From NCBI GenBank assembly GCA_023381645.1, contig JAMCRJ010000045.1, positions 1 through 31,903 on the forward strand: a stretch of 31,903 nucleotides of DNA, written 5' to 3'. Every line of letters starts with the position of its first letter. Position 1 is the stretch's first letter. The position numbers were made by a program, and so were the translations under genes. The DNA comes from Gammaproteobacteria bacterium. GTDB lineage: Bacteria > Pseudomonadota > Gammaproteobacteria > Acidithiobacillales > Acidithiobacillaceae. Below the pieces are notes generated by a model. That model had not been told where the DNA came from and did not search any database. It was given only the letters and a program-made list of their open reading frames with translations. Shown here in pieces: positions 1-7,654 of the stretch.

Positions 1-851
1 AGATCGACCGCCGTTGACGTCAAGCCCCCGACCACATTGCTCAGGTTGCTGATGTTGCTGGTATTGCTGGCGATGTTGCTGACGTCGGTGGCCTGTTGTT
101 TCTGCAGGTTGCTGATGTTGGTGACGTCGGTGCCCTGCTGACTCTTGAGGTTGCTGATGTCGGAAGTGTTGACGGCAATATTGGAGGTATTGCTGGCGAT
201 GTTGCTGACGTCGGTGGCCTGCTGTTTCTGCAGGTTGCTGATGTTGGACGTATTGCCGGCAATATTGCTCATGTCGGTCTGCTGCTGCTGCTTGATGGCA
301 GTAAGGTCAGTGGCCACCGAGGTCAGATTGCTGATATTGCTGACCGTCGATTGCAACCCGGCGATATTGGTTTGGTCGATCTTCTGCTGTTTCTGGAGGT
401 TGCTGATATTGCTGGTATTGGTCAGTTGCTGCTGGTCTGTGGCATACAACTGGCTGCCGTTGACCGCATCGGTGCTGGTCTGGCTCAGGGTGCCCGGCGC
501 CACGTTGATGATTTTGCGCTGTTGGGTGGCGCTGCCCACGGCTACGACGTTGCTTTGGCCACCATCGCTGCTGTTGTAGCCGAGGGCCACGGAGTTGGTG
601 CCGGTTGAGGTCGCATTCACTCCCACGGCAGTATCATTGGTGCCGGCGGCACTGCCGGGTCCCGATGCGATATTGTTGCTGTCACCGTACTGGGTGACTG
701 CCGAGCCGAGCCCCAGAGTTTGGGTGAGGGCCGCCACCAGCCCGACACCACCTTGGACCGTGCTTGCATCCGCCGTGCCCCCCCCCGCCAGGGATATTGC
801 AAAGGTGCCGGATACGGCCACGAATAGGATTTTTTTTCTGAAAGTCGACAT
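1..851 (-). CDS. Trimeric autotransporter adhesin, YadA-like (3' end outside window)
   Basis: The frame is open from ATG at 851 to the window edge, 283 codons. Residues 1-29 form a signal peptide: basic MSTFRKK, a hydrophobic core, and likely cleavage after TADA. Residues 70-110 carry YadA-head-type turns (TAVGVNATSTGTNSVALG). Residues 112-140 are a typical neck (RKIINVAPGTLSQTSTDAVN, then GSQLYATDQ). From residue 141 on there is a Ser/Thr/Asn/Gln-rich coiled-coil stalk of units such as TDVSNIASNTSNISNLQKQQ. In this family the stalk leads to a C-terminal outer-membrane beta-barrel anchor, which would lie beyond base 1. The head is very short. AAGGAG sits 6-7 bases before the ATG. A G9 run in codons 23-25 and an A8 run in codons 5-8 could slip and change frame. 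Role as adhesin or biofilm factor is inferred from the family; the class assignment is strong. Confidence 0.88.
   Translation of the reverse strand, partial: MSTFRKKILFVAVSGTFAISLAGGGTADASTVQGGVGLVAALTQTLGLGSAVTQYGDSNNIASGPGSAAGTNDTAVGVNATSTGTNSVALGYNSSDGGQSNVVAVGSATQQRKIINVAPGTLSQTSTDAVNGSQLYATDQQQLTNTSNISNLQKQQKIDQTNIAGLQSTVSNISNLTSVATDLTAIKQQQQTDMSNIAGNTSNISNLQKQQATDVSNIASNTSNIAVNTSDISNLKSQQGTDVTNISNLQKQQATDVSNIASNTSNISNLSNVVGGLTSTAVD
61..246 (-). repeat. 60-bp direct repeat inside the adhesin stalk
   Basis: Bases 61-120 and 187-246 are identical except for one position (t/c within gcctgttgtt versus gcctgctgtt). The period is 126 bp, which is 42 codons, so unequal exchange between copies would keep the frame and change stalk length. 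At protein level NLQKQQATDVSNIASNTSNI occurs at residues 206-225 and 248-267. Confidence 0.85.
778..786. repeat. Homopolymer C9/G9 tract in adhesin gene
   Basis: Nine consecutive C on the plus strand read as G9 in the leftward adhesin gene, at codons 23-25 in the C-terminal part of the signal peptide. Tracts of this length in surface-protein genes are classic slipped-strand contingency sites. An A8 tract (plus-strand T8, 830-837) lies about 45 bp closer to the start codon. In the sequence given the frame is intact. Confidence 0.85.
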
Positions 852-1241
852 GTTTTACTCCTTTTATACGGTGGGTTGCGCAGAGTTCATTGTTCGTGGA
901 AACGCATTACTCCGACGGGCACCGGATCGGCACCGCGTACCGATCCGCCTTCACGTTAGCGAGTTGAGCACTAGCACGATCTATGCCATGATGTAAAAGA
1001 CCTTGTAATCCGATATCAAAAACGATGTTACCGCTTTGTTTATATTATCCAGCCCGATAAACCGGATGGCGATCCTGGTGCCCGTTGTGTGGATTGTCGT
1101 GATATGGAGGGGGTTTATTCGTGTCAAACAGAGTATCAGCATGTTACGACATCAGGAACGTCGTAAACGATGCCTTTCTCCTGCCTGTCGCCGCCACAGG
1201 TGTTTCTCCTTGTGGGCAGAGCGCACATACTGTAACGTTTT

Positions 1242-1287
1242 CCCATGCCGTTGGCGGAACCGGCATGGGTGCGGAACCGGTACCGGT
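1242..1287. promoter_or_regulatory. Hairpin plus 12-bp palindrome
   Basis: cccatgccg at 1242-1250 pairs perfectly with cggcatggg at 1261-1269 across a 10-base loop. Immediately downstream, accggtaccggt (1276-1287) is its own reverse complement. They lie 80-130 bp upstream of the -10 box of the TPR/glycosyltransferase gene, so an operator role is possible. Function is unknown. Confidence 0.4.
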
Positions 1288-1369
1288 GGCGGTTTTGCAC
1301 ATCAGGGATTTTCTGATAATAATAAGGCGACGTATGGCATCAATACAGTGAAAACGCCGAACGAACTGT

Positions 1370-1375
1370 TATAAT
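1370..1375 (+). promoter_or_regulatory. Consensus -10 box (TATAAT) upstream of the TPR/glycosyltransferase gene
   Basis: TATAAT at 1370-1375 matches the sigma-70 consensus and lies 26 bases before the TTG start. No good -35 hexamer is visible at 16-18 bp spacing (the sequence there reads agtgaa/gtgaaa), which suggests an activator-dependent or weak promoter. Confidence 0.45.
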
Positions 1376-1400
1376 TCGAACAGGCTCTGGAGGAATAATA

Positions 1401-3359
1401 TTGAATCGGTTTATGCTTAAAGGCGCGCTGCGTACGCTTGTCATGCAATTGCTGAGAATGTACGTTGACGCCCGTTTCGATGCCCCTGAAACCATTGCCG
1501 CCATCCAGGCGGAGCGGCGGAAGATTCACGACCTCCAGGAAATGGCACCGGAATTACGGGGTGATACCCCGGCGCTTCTGTCCGACGTCTGGAGTGACGC
1601 AGTAACGGATTTCCTGCTGGAACACGATAATGGCATATCCCTGGATATGAACCGCTGTCCGTGGAGTCCGGAGCAGATATTATCCAACTGGCTGCCGCGC
1701 TGGTCGGTGGTTCAGCGCGTGATCGGCGTGCGGGACATGAACAGTACGGATGGGGACTATCCGGAGGACGAGCAGGTATTGCGTAACCTGTTGGCGTCCG
1801 ATCCGCGCCACGCCCAGGCGTGGTGCAATCTCGCGGTGATGTATATGGGCAGACAACGCAATGCGGAAGCAGAGCGCCTGTTCAAGCAATCTCTTGCGAT
1901 AGACCCGGATTATCCGGAGGGGTTGCTGAATTACGCCGTACTCCTGGAGAATCTCGAACGCCGGGACGAGGCCGAAAAGGCACTGCGCCGCGCCGTGGAA
2001 ATCCGCGCGGATTACTACAAGGCATTTACCAATCTCGGTTATGTGCTCAGCCAGATGGAGCGTTATGAAGAAGCCGAGGCGATGCTGCGGCACGCCCTGG
2101 AGATCAACCCGAATTATCTGGTGGCGCTGCTGAATATTTCGCTACCGCTGCACAAACGCAAAAACTTTGCGGAATCCGAGCAGTTTTTGCGAAGGGCGAT
2201 GAGCATAGATCCCCATTATGAAGAAGCAGCGCTTAATCTGTTTGTTTGTTTATACGGGTTGGGAAAACATGTCGAGGCGGAGGCGTTCCTGCGCCAATTC
2301 ATCACGGATAACCCGGGATCTTCGGAGGCGATGAGCAAACTTGGGACATTTTTATTTCATCAGGACCGACCTGCGGAATCCGAGGTCTGGTTACGGCGCG
2401 CTTATGAAGTCTCCGGCGGCGCACCAGAAGCGGCCTTCGATCTATCATCCTATCTGCTTTTATATGGCCATTATCCGGAGGGATTTGCATTATATGAGAG
2501 CCGTTTCGATGTGCGGTCCAATAATAATGTGCGGCGTTTTTCGGAGGCGCCGTGGGACGGCTCGCCGCTGGACGGGAAGCGTATCCTGATATACACCGAG
2601 CAGGGCTTCGGCGATCTGTTTCAGTGTGTGCGCTATATCCCCCTGATAAAAGCCCGTGGCGGAAGAGTCATCCTGGAGGCAAGACCAGAAGTGCTGCGGC
2701 TTTTCCAGCAAGTGGACGGCGCGGATGAGGTGTTCGTGCGGGGCGAACCGTATCCGGCCCATGATACCTACTGCCCCATCATGAGCTTGCCCCACGTCAT
2801 GGGTACCCGCCTGGACACGGTACCCGGCCGGGTGCCCTATATCCGCGTGCCGGAGGATCTGCAGGAGTCGTGGCGCCGGAAGCTTGCGCATATCGGTGGC
2901 CTGCGGGTCGGCATCGTCTGGGCAGGTAATCCTTTGCACAAAAATGACGAAAGCCGGTCACTGCCGTTGGCGGCGCTGGCGCCCTTGGCGGAGATTCCGG
3001 GAGTCAGTCTGCTGTCGCTGCAAAAGGGCCATGGTGAACGGCAACTGCAGGAGATTTCTTTTGCCGTCACCCCGTTCGGCGACCAGGTTCAGGACTTTGC
3101 CGATAGCGGCGCCATCCTCCAGCAACTCGATGTACTGATTTCAGTGGATACCTCGGTGGCGCATCTGGCCGGCGCCCTGGGCGTCAGCACCTATCTGCTG
3201 TTGCCGAATTCTCCGGACTGGCGCTGGTTGCTGGACCGGGACGACACGCCCTGGTATCCGGGTATGCGTCTGTTCCGGCAGGCCAAGGCGGGCGTCTGGG
3301 AGGATGTGCTCGCCTCGGTGGCGGAGTCTGTCCGGTCTTTAAGCGCCGCCAGGAGATGA
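1401..3359 (+). CDS. TPR-repeat protein with C-terminal GT9/heptosyltransferase-like glycosyltransferase domain
   Basis: 652 residues from a TTG start, chosen because GGAGGA ends 6 bases upstream; ATG at 1413 is the alternative. Residues 1-115 are a helical region without recognised motifs. Residues about 125-360 hold consecutive TPR units (NLAVMYMGRQRNAEAERLFK, NLGYVLSQMERYEEAEAMLR). Residues about 392-645 are a glycosyltransferase-like domain with EQGFGDLFQCVRYIPLI, RVGIVWAGNP and DTSVAHLAGALG, patterns typical of the C-terminal lobe of GT9/ADP-heptose-transferase folds in bacterial TPR-glycosyltransferase fusions. No signal peptide, so probably cytoplasmic. It is divergent from a Ser/Thr/Asn-rich trimeric adhesin, which makes the adhesin a plausible substrate (inference). 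The alternative is lipopolysaccharide or another acceptor. Its 3' end overlaps nth by 21 bp, convergently. Confidence 0.85.
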   Translation: MNRFMLKGALRTLVMQLLRMYVDARFDAPETIAAIQAERRKIHDLQEMAPELRGDTPALLSDVWSDAVTDFLLEHDNGISLDMNRCPWSPEQILSNWLPRWSVVQRVIGVRDMNSTDGDYPEDEQVLRNLLASDPRHAQAWCNLAVMYMGRQRNAEAERLFKQSLAIDPDYPEGLLNYAVLLENLERRDEAEKALRRAVEIRADYYKAFTNLGYVLSQMERYEEAEAMLRHALEINPNYLVALLNISLPLHKRKNFAESEQFLRRAMSIDPHYEEAALNLFVCLYGLGKHVEAEAFLRQFITDNPGSSEAMSKLGTFLFHQDRPAESEVWLRRAYEVSGGAPEAAFDLSSYLLLYGHYPEGFALYESRFDVRSNNNVRRFSEAPWDGSPLDGKRILIYTEQGFGDLFQCVRYIPLIKARGGRVILEARPEVLRLFQQVDGADEVFVRGEPYPAHDTYCPIMSLPHVMGTRLDTVPGRVPYIRVPEDLQESWRRKLAHIGGLRVGIVWAGNPLHKNDESRSLPLAALAPLAEIPGVSLLSLQKGHGERQLQEISFAVTPFGDQVQDFADSGAILQQLDVLISVDTSVAHLAGALGVSTYLLLPNSPDWRWLLDRDDTPWYPGMRLFRQAKAGVWEDVLASVAESVRSLSAARR

Positions 3360-4001
3360 CTTCGCTACCCACTGATGCTTGTCCGGCCATTCGCAGCACT
3401 GAAAAATCGGGCAGTGGCCACAGCGCGGTCGCCTGGCCGTGCAGGTATAGCGACCATGGAGGATCAGGAGATGGTGGGCGTCCTGTAGGTATTCGGCGGG
3501 CACCGCCGCGAGCAGGGCCTGTTCTACGGCCAGGGGCGTCTTGCCGGGGGCGATGCCCGTCCGGTTGCCGACCCGGAAGATGTGGGTATCCACCGCAATG
3601 GTGGGTTGCCCGAACTCGGTATTGAGGACGACATTGGCGGTTTTACGGCCGACACCGGGGAGCGCTTCCAGCGCCTTCCGGTCTGCGGGCACCTCGCCAC
3701 CATGCAGGGCCAGCAGTTGACGGGCGAGGGCATGTACATGCCGGGCCTTGGCGTTGAACAGTCCCAGACGACGGATATGGGCCTTGATGCCGTCTTCACC
3801 GAGGATGACCATCGCCCCGGGGGTCGGCGCCACCGCAAAGAGCGTCCGGGTGCAGGCGTTGACGGCCTTGTCCGTACTTTGCGCGGAGAGCACTACGGCG
3901 ACCAGAAGCTGAAAGGGGGAGTGGTAGTTCAGCTCGGTTTTGGGTTCGGGAATGGCGGCGCGCAGGGCTGCAAAACAGTGACGAATATTCTGTGGGTCCA
4001 C
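3339..4001 (-). CDS. nth: Endonuclease III (DNA glycosylase/AP lyase)
   Basis: 220 residues. Bifunctional base-excision repair enzyme that removes oxidised pyrimidines and nicks the abasic site. The helix-hairpin-helix LPGVGRKTANVV carries the catalytic Lys at 120, and VDTHIFRVGNRTG carries the catalytic Asp at 138, the same positions as in the E. coli enzyme. The [4Fe-4S] ligands C187, C194, C197 and C203 (C-x6-C-x2-C-x5-C) are intact. The start is GTG, with only a weak ribosome-binding site (GGTGG). It is last of a leftward series behind the histidine-rich gene (97-bp gap). Confidence 0.95.
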   Translation of the reverse strand: MDPQNIRHCFAALRAAIPEPKTELNYHSPFQLLVAVVLSAQSTDKAVNACTRTLFAVAPTPGAMVILGEDGIKAHIRRLGLFNAKARHVHALARQLLALHGGEVPADRKALEALPGVGRKTANVVLNTEFGQPTIAVDTHIFRVGNRTGIAPGKTPLAVEQALLAAVPAEYLQDAHHLLILHGRYTCTARRPRCGHCPIFQCCEWPDKHQWVAKSSPGGA

Positions 4002-4098
4002 GCTGCGTCATCCACCACGTCGATGGAGGATGCCGGGAAACAGGGCTACGGTGTCGGAGATCGGGTATGCGACCCGTTCCGGCACCATTGCCGGGCAT

Positions 4099-4515
4099 TC
4101 AGACGTGACGATAACGGCCGATCTCCGGTGCCTGGGGGCGGGGATGCTCTGTCGCAACGGCGTTGGCCGACGCAATCCATTCTTCATGGTCATGTTCCAG
4201 GGCGTGGAGCATGTCGTGGTTCAGTCTGGGCAGGATACTGCCCTTGATGAGTTCCCCGAGATCCAGCATGCGAGTGGCAACCGCGTAACCGTGCAGATGG
4301 AAGTCATGGTCGGCGTGCGTTCCAAAATGGTCGCCGCTGAAGAGTACGCCTTTGGCCGCTTTCAGGTCGGCGTCATTCATGACGTAGTCTTTCGTCCACT
4401 GGTACCATGCCTCAAAATATTTCTCTTGCGCTTCAAGGCTCCAGTCGTGGGACTCGAAAAAGGCGTAGACCGAAACGCGGTTGGCCTTGCCGGAAAAAGG
4501 AAAGTGACCTGACAT
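4099..4515 (-). CDS. Histidine-rich protein of unknown function
   Basis: 138 residues from the ATG at 4515, chosen because AGGAGG lies 9 bases upstream; an upstream in-frame start at 4632 would add 39 unlikely residues and overlap the preceding gene. I do not recognise the family. It has 13 His in 138 residues, concentrated in GDHFGTHADHDFHLHG (61-76) and NHDMLHALEHDHEEW (99-113). The spaced His/Asp/Glu pairs in predicted helices look like a metal-binding site. Aromatic residues are frequent in 18-45. No signal peptide or membrane segment. It sits between the metallo-hydrolase gene (83-bp gap) and nth on the same strand. Confidence 0.7.
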   Translation of the reverse strand: MSGHFPFSGKANRVSVYAFFESHDWSLEAQEKYFEAWYQWTKDYVMNDADLKAAKGVLFSGDHFGTHADHDFHLHGYAVATRMLDLGELIKGSILPRLNHDMLHALEHDHEEWIASANAVATEHPRPQAPEIGRYRHV

Positions 4516-4598
4516 CGTACGACTCCTCCTGCATGCGGGTGTAAAAACCTTCGGGGCATTGTAGCCGTTTATGGTTCCGGCGCAACGCAAAAGCTTTT

Positions 4599-5987
4599 TT
4601 AGAGGGAATAACGATCGCCAATGACCGGACAATCCACCTGCAAACCCCGAGCCCGCAGCACCTTGGCGATGCCTTCCCGGCCATTGTCCTCACCATGGAC
4701 GAGAACGGTGCGCGTCGGTTTTTGGTCGCCATACCAGGCGAGAAGTTCGTCGTGATCGGCATGGGCCGAGAAGCCGCCGATGGTGTAAATGCTGGCGGCG
4801 ACATGCACTTCTTCACCAAATATCCGCACCGTTTTGGCCCCGTCGATGATGCGCCGCGCCAGCGTCCCCTGGGCGGCATAACCGACGAAGATCACGCTGC
4901 TGTCCTGACGCCAGATGTTATGCCGGAGATGGTGGGTGACCCGCCCTCCGGTCGCCATGCCCGATCCCGCCATGATCAGGGCGCCGCCCTTGATCAGGTT
5001 GATGCCCATGGATTCGCTGGTTTCGCGGGTGAAATGGAGATTGCGCAGGGCGAAGGGGTCGGCGCCGTGCTGCAGGTTTTCGCGGGTGCCGGGATTGAAG
5101 CACTCCGGGTGACGGCGAAAAATCTCGGTGGCCGAAATGGCCATGGGCGAATCAAGAAAGACCGGCAGGTTGGCGGGGAGCTGGTTGTCATCCATCATCT
5201 CTCGCAGGTAATAGAGCAAATCCTGAGCGCGCTCCAGGGCGAAGGTGGGGATGATGGTATTGCCGCCACGTTTCAGGGTGTCGAGGATGGCATCGCGCAA
5301 CTCGTCCACCGAGGGTCCGATGGCCTTGTGCAGGCGGTCGCCGTAGGTGGTTTCCATGACGATGACGTCCGCCTGTGGGGCAGGGGTGGGCGGATTGAGG
5401 ATCGGCTTGCCGCGGTTGCCCAGATCGCCGGAGTAGATGATGCGCTGCCGCCTGCCCGCTTCGCTGGCCTCTATCCATATCCAGGCGGAGCCAAGGATAT
5501 GGCCGGCGTCTCCGAAAGTCGCGCTGACGCCGGAGCAGACTTCCATTTTTTGTCCGTAATCCGCCCTGCGCCCGAAGCGGTCCATGGTATCGAGGACGTC
5601 GGTGATGTCATAGATGGGCGCGGATTCGGCCCCGCCCTGACGTTGGTGGCGTCGGTTGGAGCGTCGCGCCTCTTCCGCCGCCAGCCCTGCCGCATCCATG
5701 AGCACCAGCCGAGCCAGTTCGCGGGTGGCAGACGTGGTGATGATCTCGCCGCGAAAGCCGCGTTTGACCAGCAAGGGAATGCGCCCGCAGTGATCGAGAT
5801 GGGCATGGGTCAGCAGCAGATAATCGATATCCTTGGCGTCAAAGCCGAATTCGGTGCGATTTTCTTCTTCCAGGTCATGCCCGCCCTGAAACATGCCGCA
5901 GTCGATGAGCAGCTTTTTGTCGCCCACGCGGAGAAAATGACAGGACCCGGTAACCCCTCCCGCCGCGCCATAAAATTGCATTTCCAT
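4599..5987 (-). CDS. Beta-CASP metallo-beta-lactamase hydrolase (putative RNA-processing nuclease)
   Basis: 462 residues. Zinc-dependent hydrolase of the CPSF73-like beta-CASP group, expected to cut RNA. The metallo-beta-lactamase motif T-HAHLDHCGRIP is at 60-70 (H61, H63, D65, H66). The beta-CASP part includes FLDSPMAISATEIF and SGMATGGRVTHHL, and the C-terminal motifs GGFSAHADHDELL (H409, H412) and LVHGE (H431) complete the metal site. The ATG is preceded by AAGGAG at 7 bases. It lies 45 bp downstream of glgA on the same strand, so probably cotranscribed; no functional link to glycogen is evident. Substrate is unknown. Confidence 0.88.
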   Translation of the reverse strand: MEMQFYGAAGGVTGSCHFLRVGDKKLLIDCGMFQGGHDLEEENRTEFGFDAKDIDYLLLTHAHLDHCGRIPLLVKRGFRGEIITTSATRELARLVLMDAAGLAAEEARRSNRRHQRQGGAESAPIYDITDVLDTMDRFGRRADYGQKMEVCSGVSATFGDAGHILGSAWIWIEASEAGRRQRIIYSGDLGNRGKPILNPPTPAPQADVIVMETTYGDRLHKAIGPSVDELRDAILDTLKRGGNTIIPTFALERAQDLLYYLREMMDDNQLPANLPVFLDSPMAISATEIFRRHPECFNPGTRENLQHGADPFALRNLHFTRETSESMGINLIKGGALIMAGSGMATGGRVTHHLRHNIWRQDSSVIFVGYAAQGTLARRIIDGAKTVRIFGEEVHVAASIYTIGGFSAHADHDELLAWYGDQKPTRTVLVHGEDNGREGIAKVLRARGLQVDCPVIGDRYSL

Positions 5988-6032
5988 GTTGTTCTCCTTT
6001 TTGGTGAAGCCAATCGATGGCGGGCGGAAGAC

Positions 6033-7496
6033 TCAGTGGCCGCCACTGCGCCGCGCCAGCACCTCGTAATATAGCTGGAGATAGGCGCGTGCCGAGTGCT
6101 GCCAGCTATAGTCGCCCGCCATGGCCTGGTCCTGCAGGTGCGACCAGAGCGCGGGCTGGCGGAACAGCGTCTCTGCGCGCAGCACGGCATGGTGCAGGGC
6201 GTCGCTTTGCGGGCTGTCGAACACAAAGCCGTTGCGTTGCAGCGGGTGGCGGAAGTCGTCGGCATCGGTGACCGTGTCGGCCAGTCCGCCCGTGCGGTGG
6301 ACGATAGGAATGGTACCGTAGCGCAAGCTATACATCTGGTTCAGGCCGCAGGGTTCGAAACGGGAAGGCATGAGAAAGGCATCTGCGCCTGCCTCTATAC
6401 GATGGGACAGTCCCTCGTCGAAGGCAATGCGCGTCGCCATTTGCGCGGGGTGCGCCGCCGCCATCTCCAGCAGTTGCCGCTCGAAAGACTTGTCACCACT
6501 GCCCAGCACCACCACCTGTATGCCGCGGCGTAACAGGTCCGGGAGAATGTCGAGCACCATATCCGTCCCCTTTTGCTCCACCAGACGGCTGATCATGCCG
6601 AGGAGGAATACGCCGGGATCGGGATAGAGGCCGAGGCTGCTCTGCAGTTGCGATTTGCACTGGGCCTTGCCCAGCCGGTCCTGCGGCGAATAATGGGCGG
6701 CCAGATAGGGGTCCGCCCCAGGGTTCCAGTGGATGGTATCGATCCCGTTGAGAATGCCCGACAGATGCTCAGACCGGGACTGGAGCAGACCATCCAGTCC
6801 CATACCGAAGGCGCTGGTCTGAATCTCCGCGGCATAGGTGGGGCTGACGGTGGTGATGTGGTCGCTGAACGCCAGGCCCGCCTTCATGAAGGAAAAGGCT
6901 CCGTAGTGTTCGGTCCCGAGCCAGTGAAAATCCGCCGCGGGCAGGTGCAGCCGCGCCATGGCGCGGGGCGGGAAGCGGCCCTGATAGGCCAGATTGTGAA
7001 TGGTGAAAAGGACCGGCGGCCGCGCGGCGCCGATGCGCGCCTCCAGATCGAGGAGGTAAGGTATCAGCCCGGCCTGCCAGTCGTTGGCATGAACGATATC
7101 CGGACGCCAGTCGAGCCCCGATACGCGCCCCTGGGCAATTTCCACGGCTACCCGGTTGAGCAGGGCAAAGCGCCGGTCGTTGTCCGCCCAGTCTTCGCCC
7201 TGCGCAGACTGGTAGGGGCCGCCGTCGCGTTCATAGTAGGGAGGATAGCGTAGGAAAAGAATCTGCGGCCGCTCCGTCAGCGACCATAACTCGGCCGTTT
7301 CATCGGTATAGGGCACGCTGACCGCGCAACGCCAGTTCAGCTCGTCCATGACGGGACATCCGTAGTAGGGCACCAGCACGCGAGTATCGACGCCCAACTG
7401 TCCCAACGCCACGGGTAGGGCGCCGCCGACATCCGCGAGGCCGCCTGTCTTGGAATAAGGTGCCATCTCCGAAAATACGAAAAGTGTTCGCAACAT
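6033..7496 (-). CDS. glgA: Glycogen synthase (ADP-glucose), GT5
   Basis: 487 residues from ATG at 7496 (MLRTLFVFSEMAPYSKTGGL). An upstream start at 7577 would add 27 residues unlike the family. It transfers glucose from ADP-glucose to the growing alpha-1,4-glucan. The KTGGLADV loop (Lys16) binds the nucleotide sugar; the C-terminal lobe has SRFEPCGLNQMYSLRYG with the two conserved Glu region of retaining GT-B enzymes, followed by HRTGGLADTV. Length is normal for bacterial GlgA. The gene is divergent from the Kdo-transferase-like gene and first of a leftward group. No other glycogen gene is in the window. Confidence 0.93.
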   Translation of the reverse strand: MLRTLFVFSEMAPYSKTGGLADVGGALPVALGQLGVDTRVLVPYYGCPVMDELNWRCAVSVPYTDETAELWSLTERPQILFLRYPPYYERDGGPYQSAQGEDWADNDRRFALLNRVAVEIAQGRVSGLDWRPDIVHANDWQAGLIPYLLDLEARIGAARPPVLFTIHNLAYQGRFPPRAMARLHLPAADFHWLGTEHYGAFSFMKAGLAFSDHITTVSPTYAAEIQTSAFGMGLDGLLQSRSEHLSGILNGIDTIHWNPGADPYLAAHYSPQDRLGKAQCKSQLQSSLGLYPDPGVFLLGMISRLVEQKGTDMVLDILPDLLRRGIQVVVLGSGDKSFERQLLEMAAAHPAQMATRIAFDEGLSHRIEAGADAFLMPSRFEPCGLNQMYSLRYGTIPIVHRTGGLADTVTDADDFRHPLQRNGFVFDSPQSDALHHAVLRAETLFRQPALWSHLQDQAMAGDYSWQHSARAYLQLYYEVLARRSGGH

Positions 7497-7654
7497 GGAT
7501 ATATTCTTCTTGGGCAAACGATGTTGCTCATATAACACATGAGCGCAGCGTGATTTACAAGCGCCGGCCCACCGCAAATTTTGAATGATGTCCCGGCGTC
7601 GCCTATCATCGGCGGATGGAAAAAACCCACAACTACTGCCACGGAGTGAGATGC

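Larger units (their letters stand above)
852..1400. other. Divergent intergenic region between adhesin and TPR/glycosyltransferase gene
   Basis: About 550 bp separates the two divergent genes, and no convincing gene lies in it. It holds an 8-bp inverted repeat (923-930 / 940-947, cggatcgg / ccgatccg), a 9-bp inverted repeat (1242-1250 / 1261-1269), a 12-bp palindrome (1276-1287), and a good -10 box for the rightward gene at 1370-1375. A GTG frame at 1121-1351 has a GGAGG upstream, but its 76-residue product shows no recognisable features. Confidence 0.6.

Noticed and set aside
1121..1351. 76-codon GTG frame with GGAGG upstream
   Set aside because: No recognisable domain, passes through two dyads, and ends just before the promoter of the next gene; more likely regulatory DNA.
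4695..6074. 459-codon plus-strand frame opposite the metallo-hydrolase gene
   Set aside because: It is the antisense shadow of a clear beta-CASP hydrolase gene; composition follows GC-skewed third positions and no motif is present.
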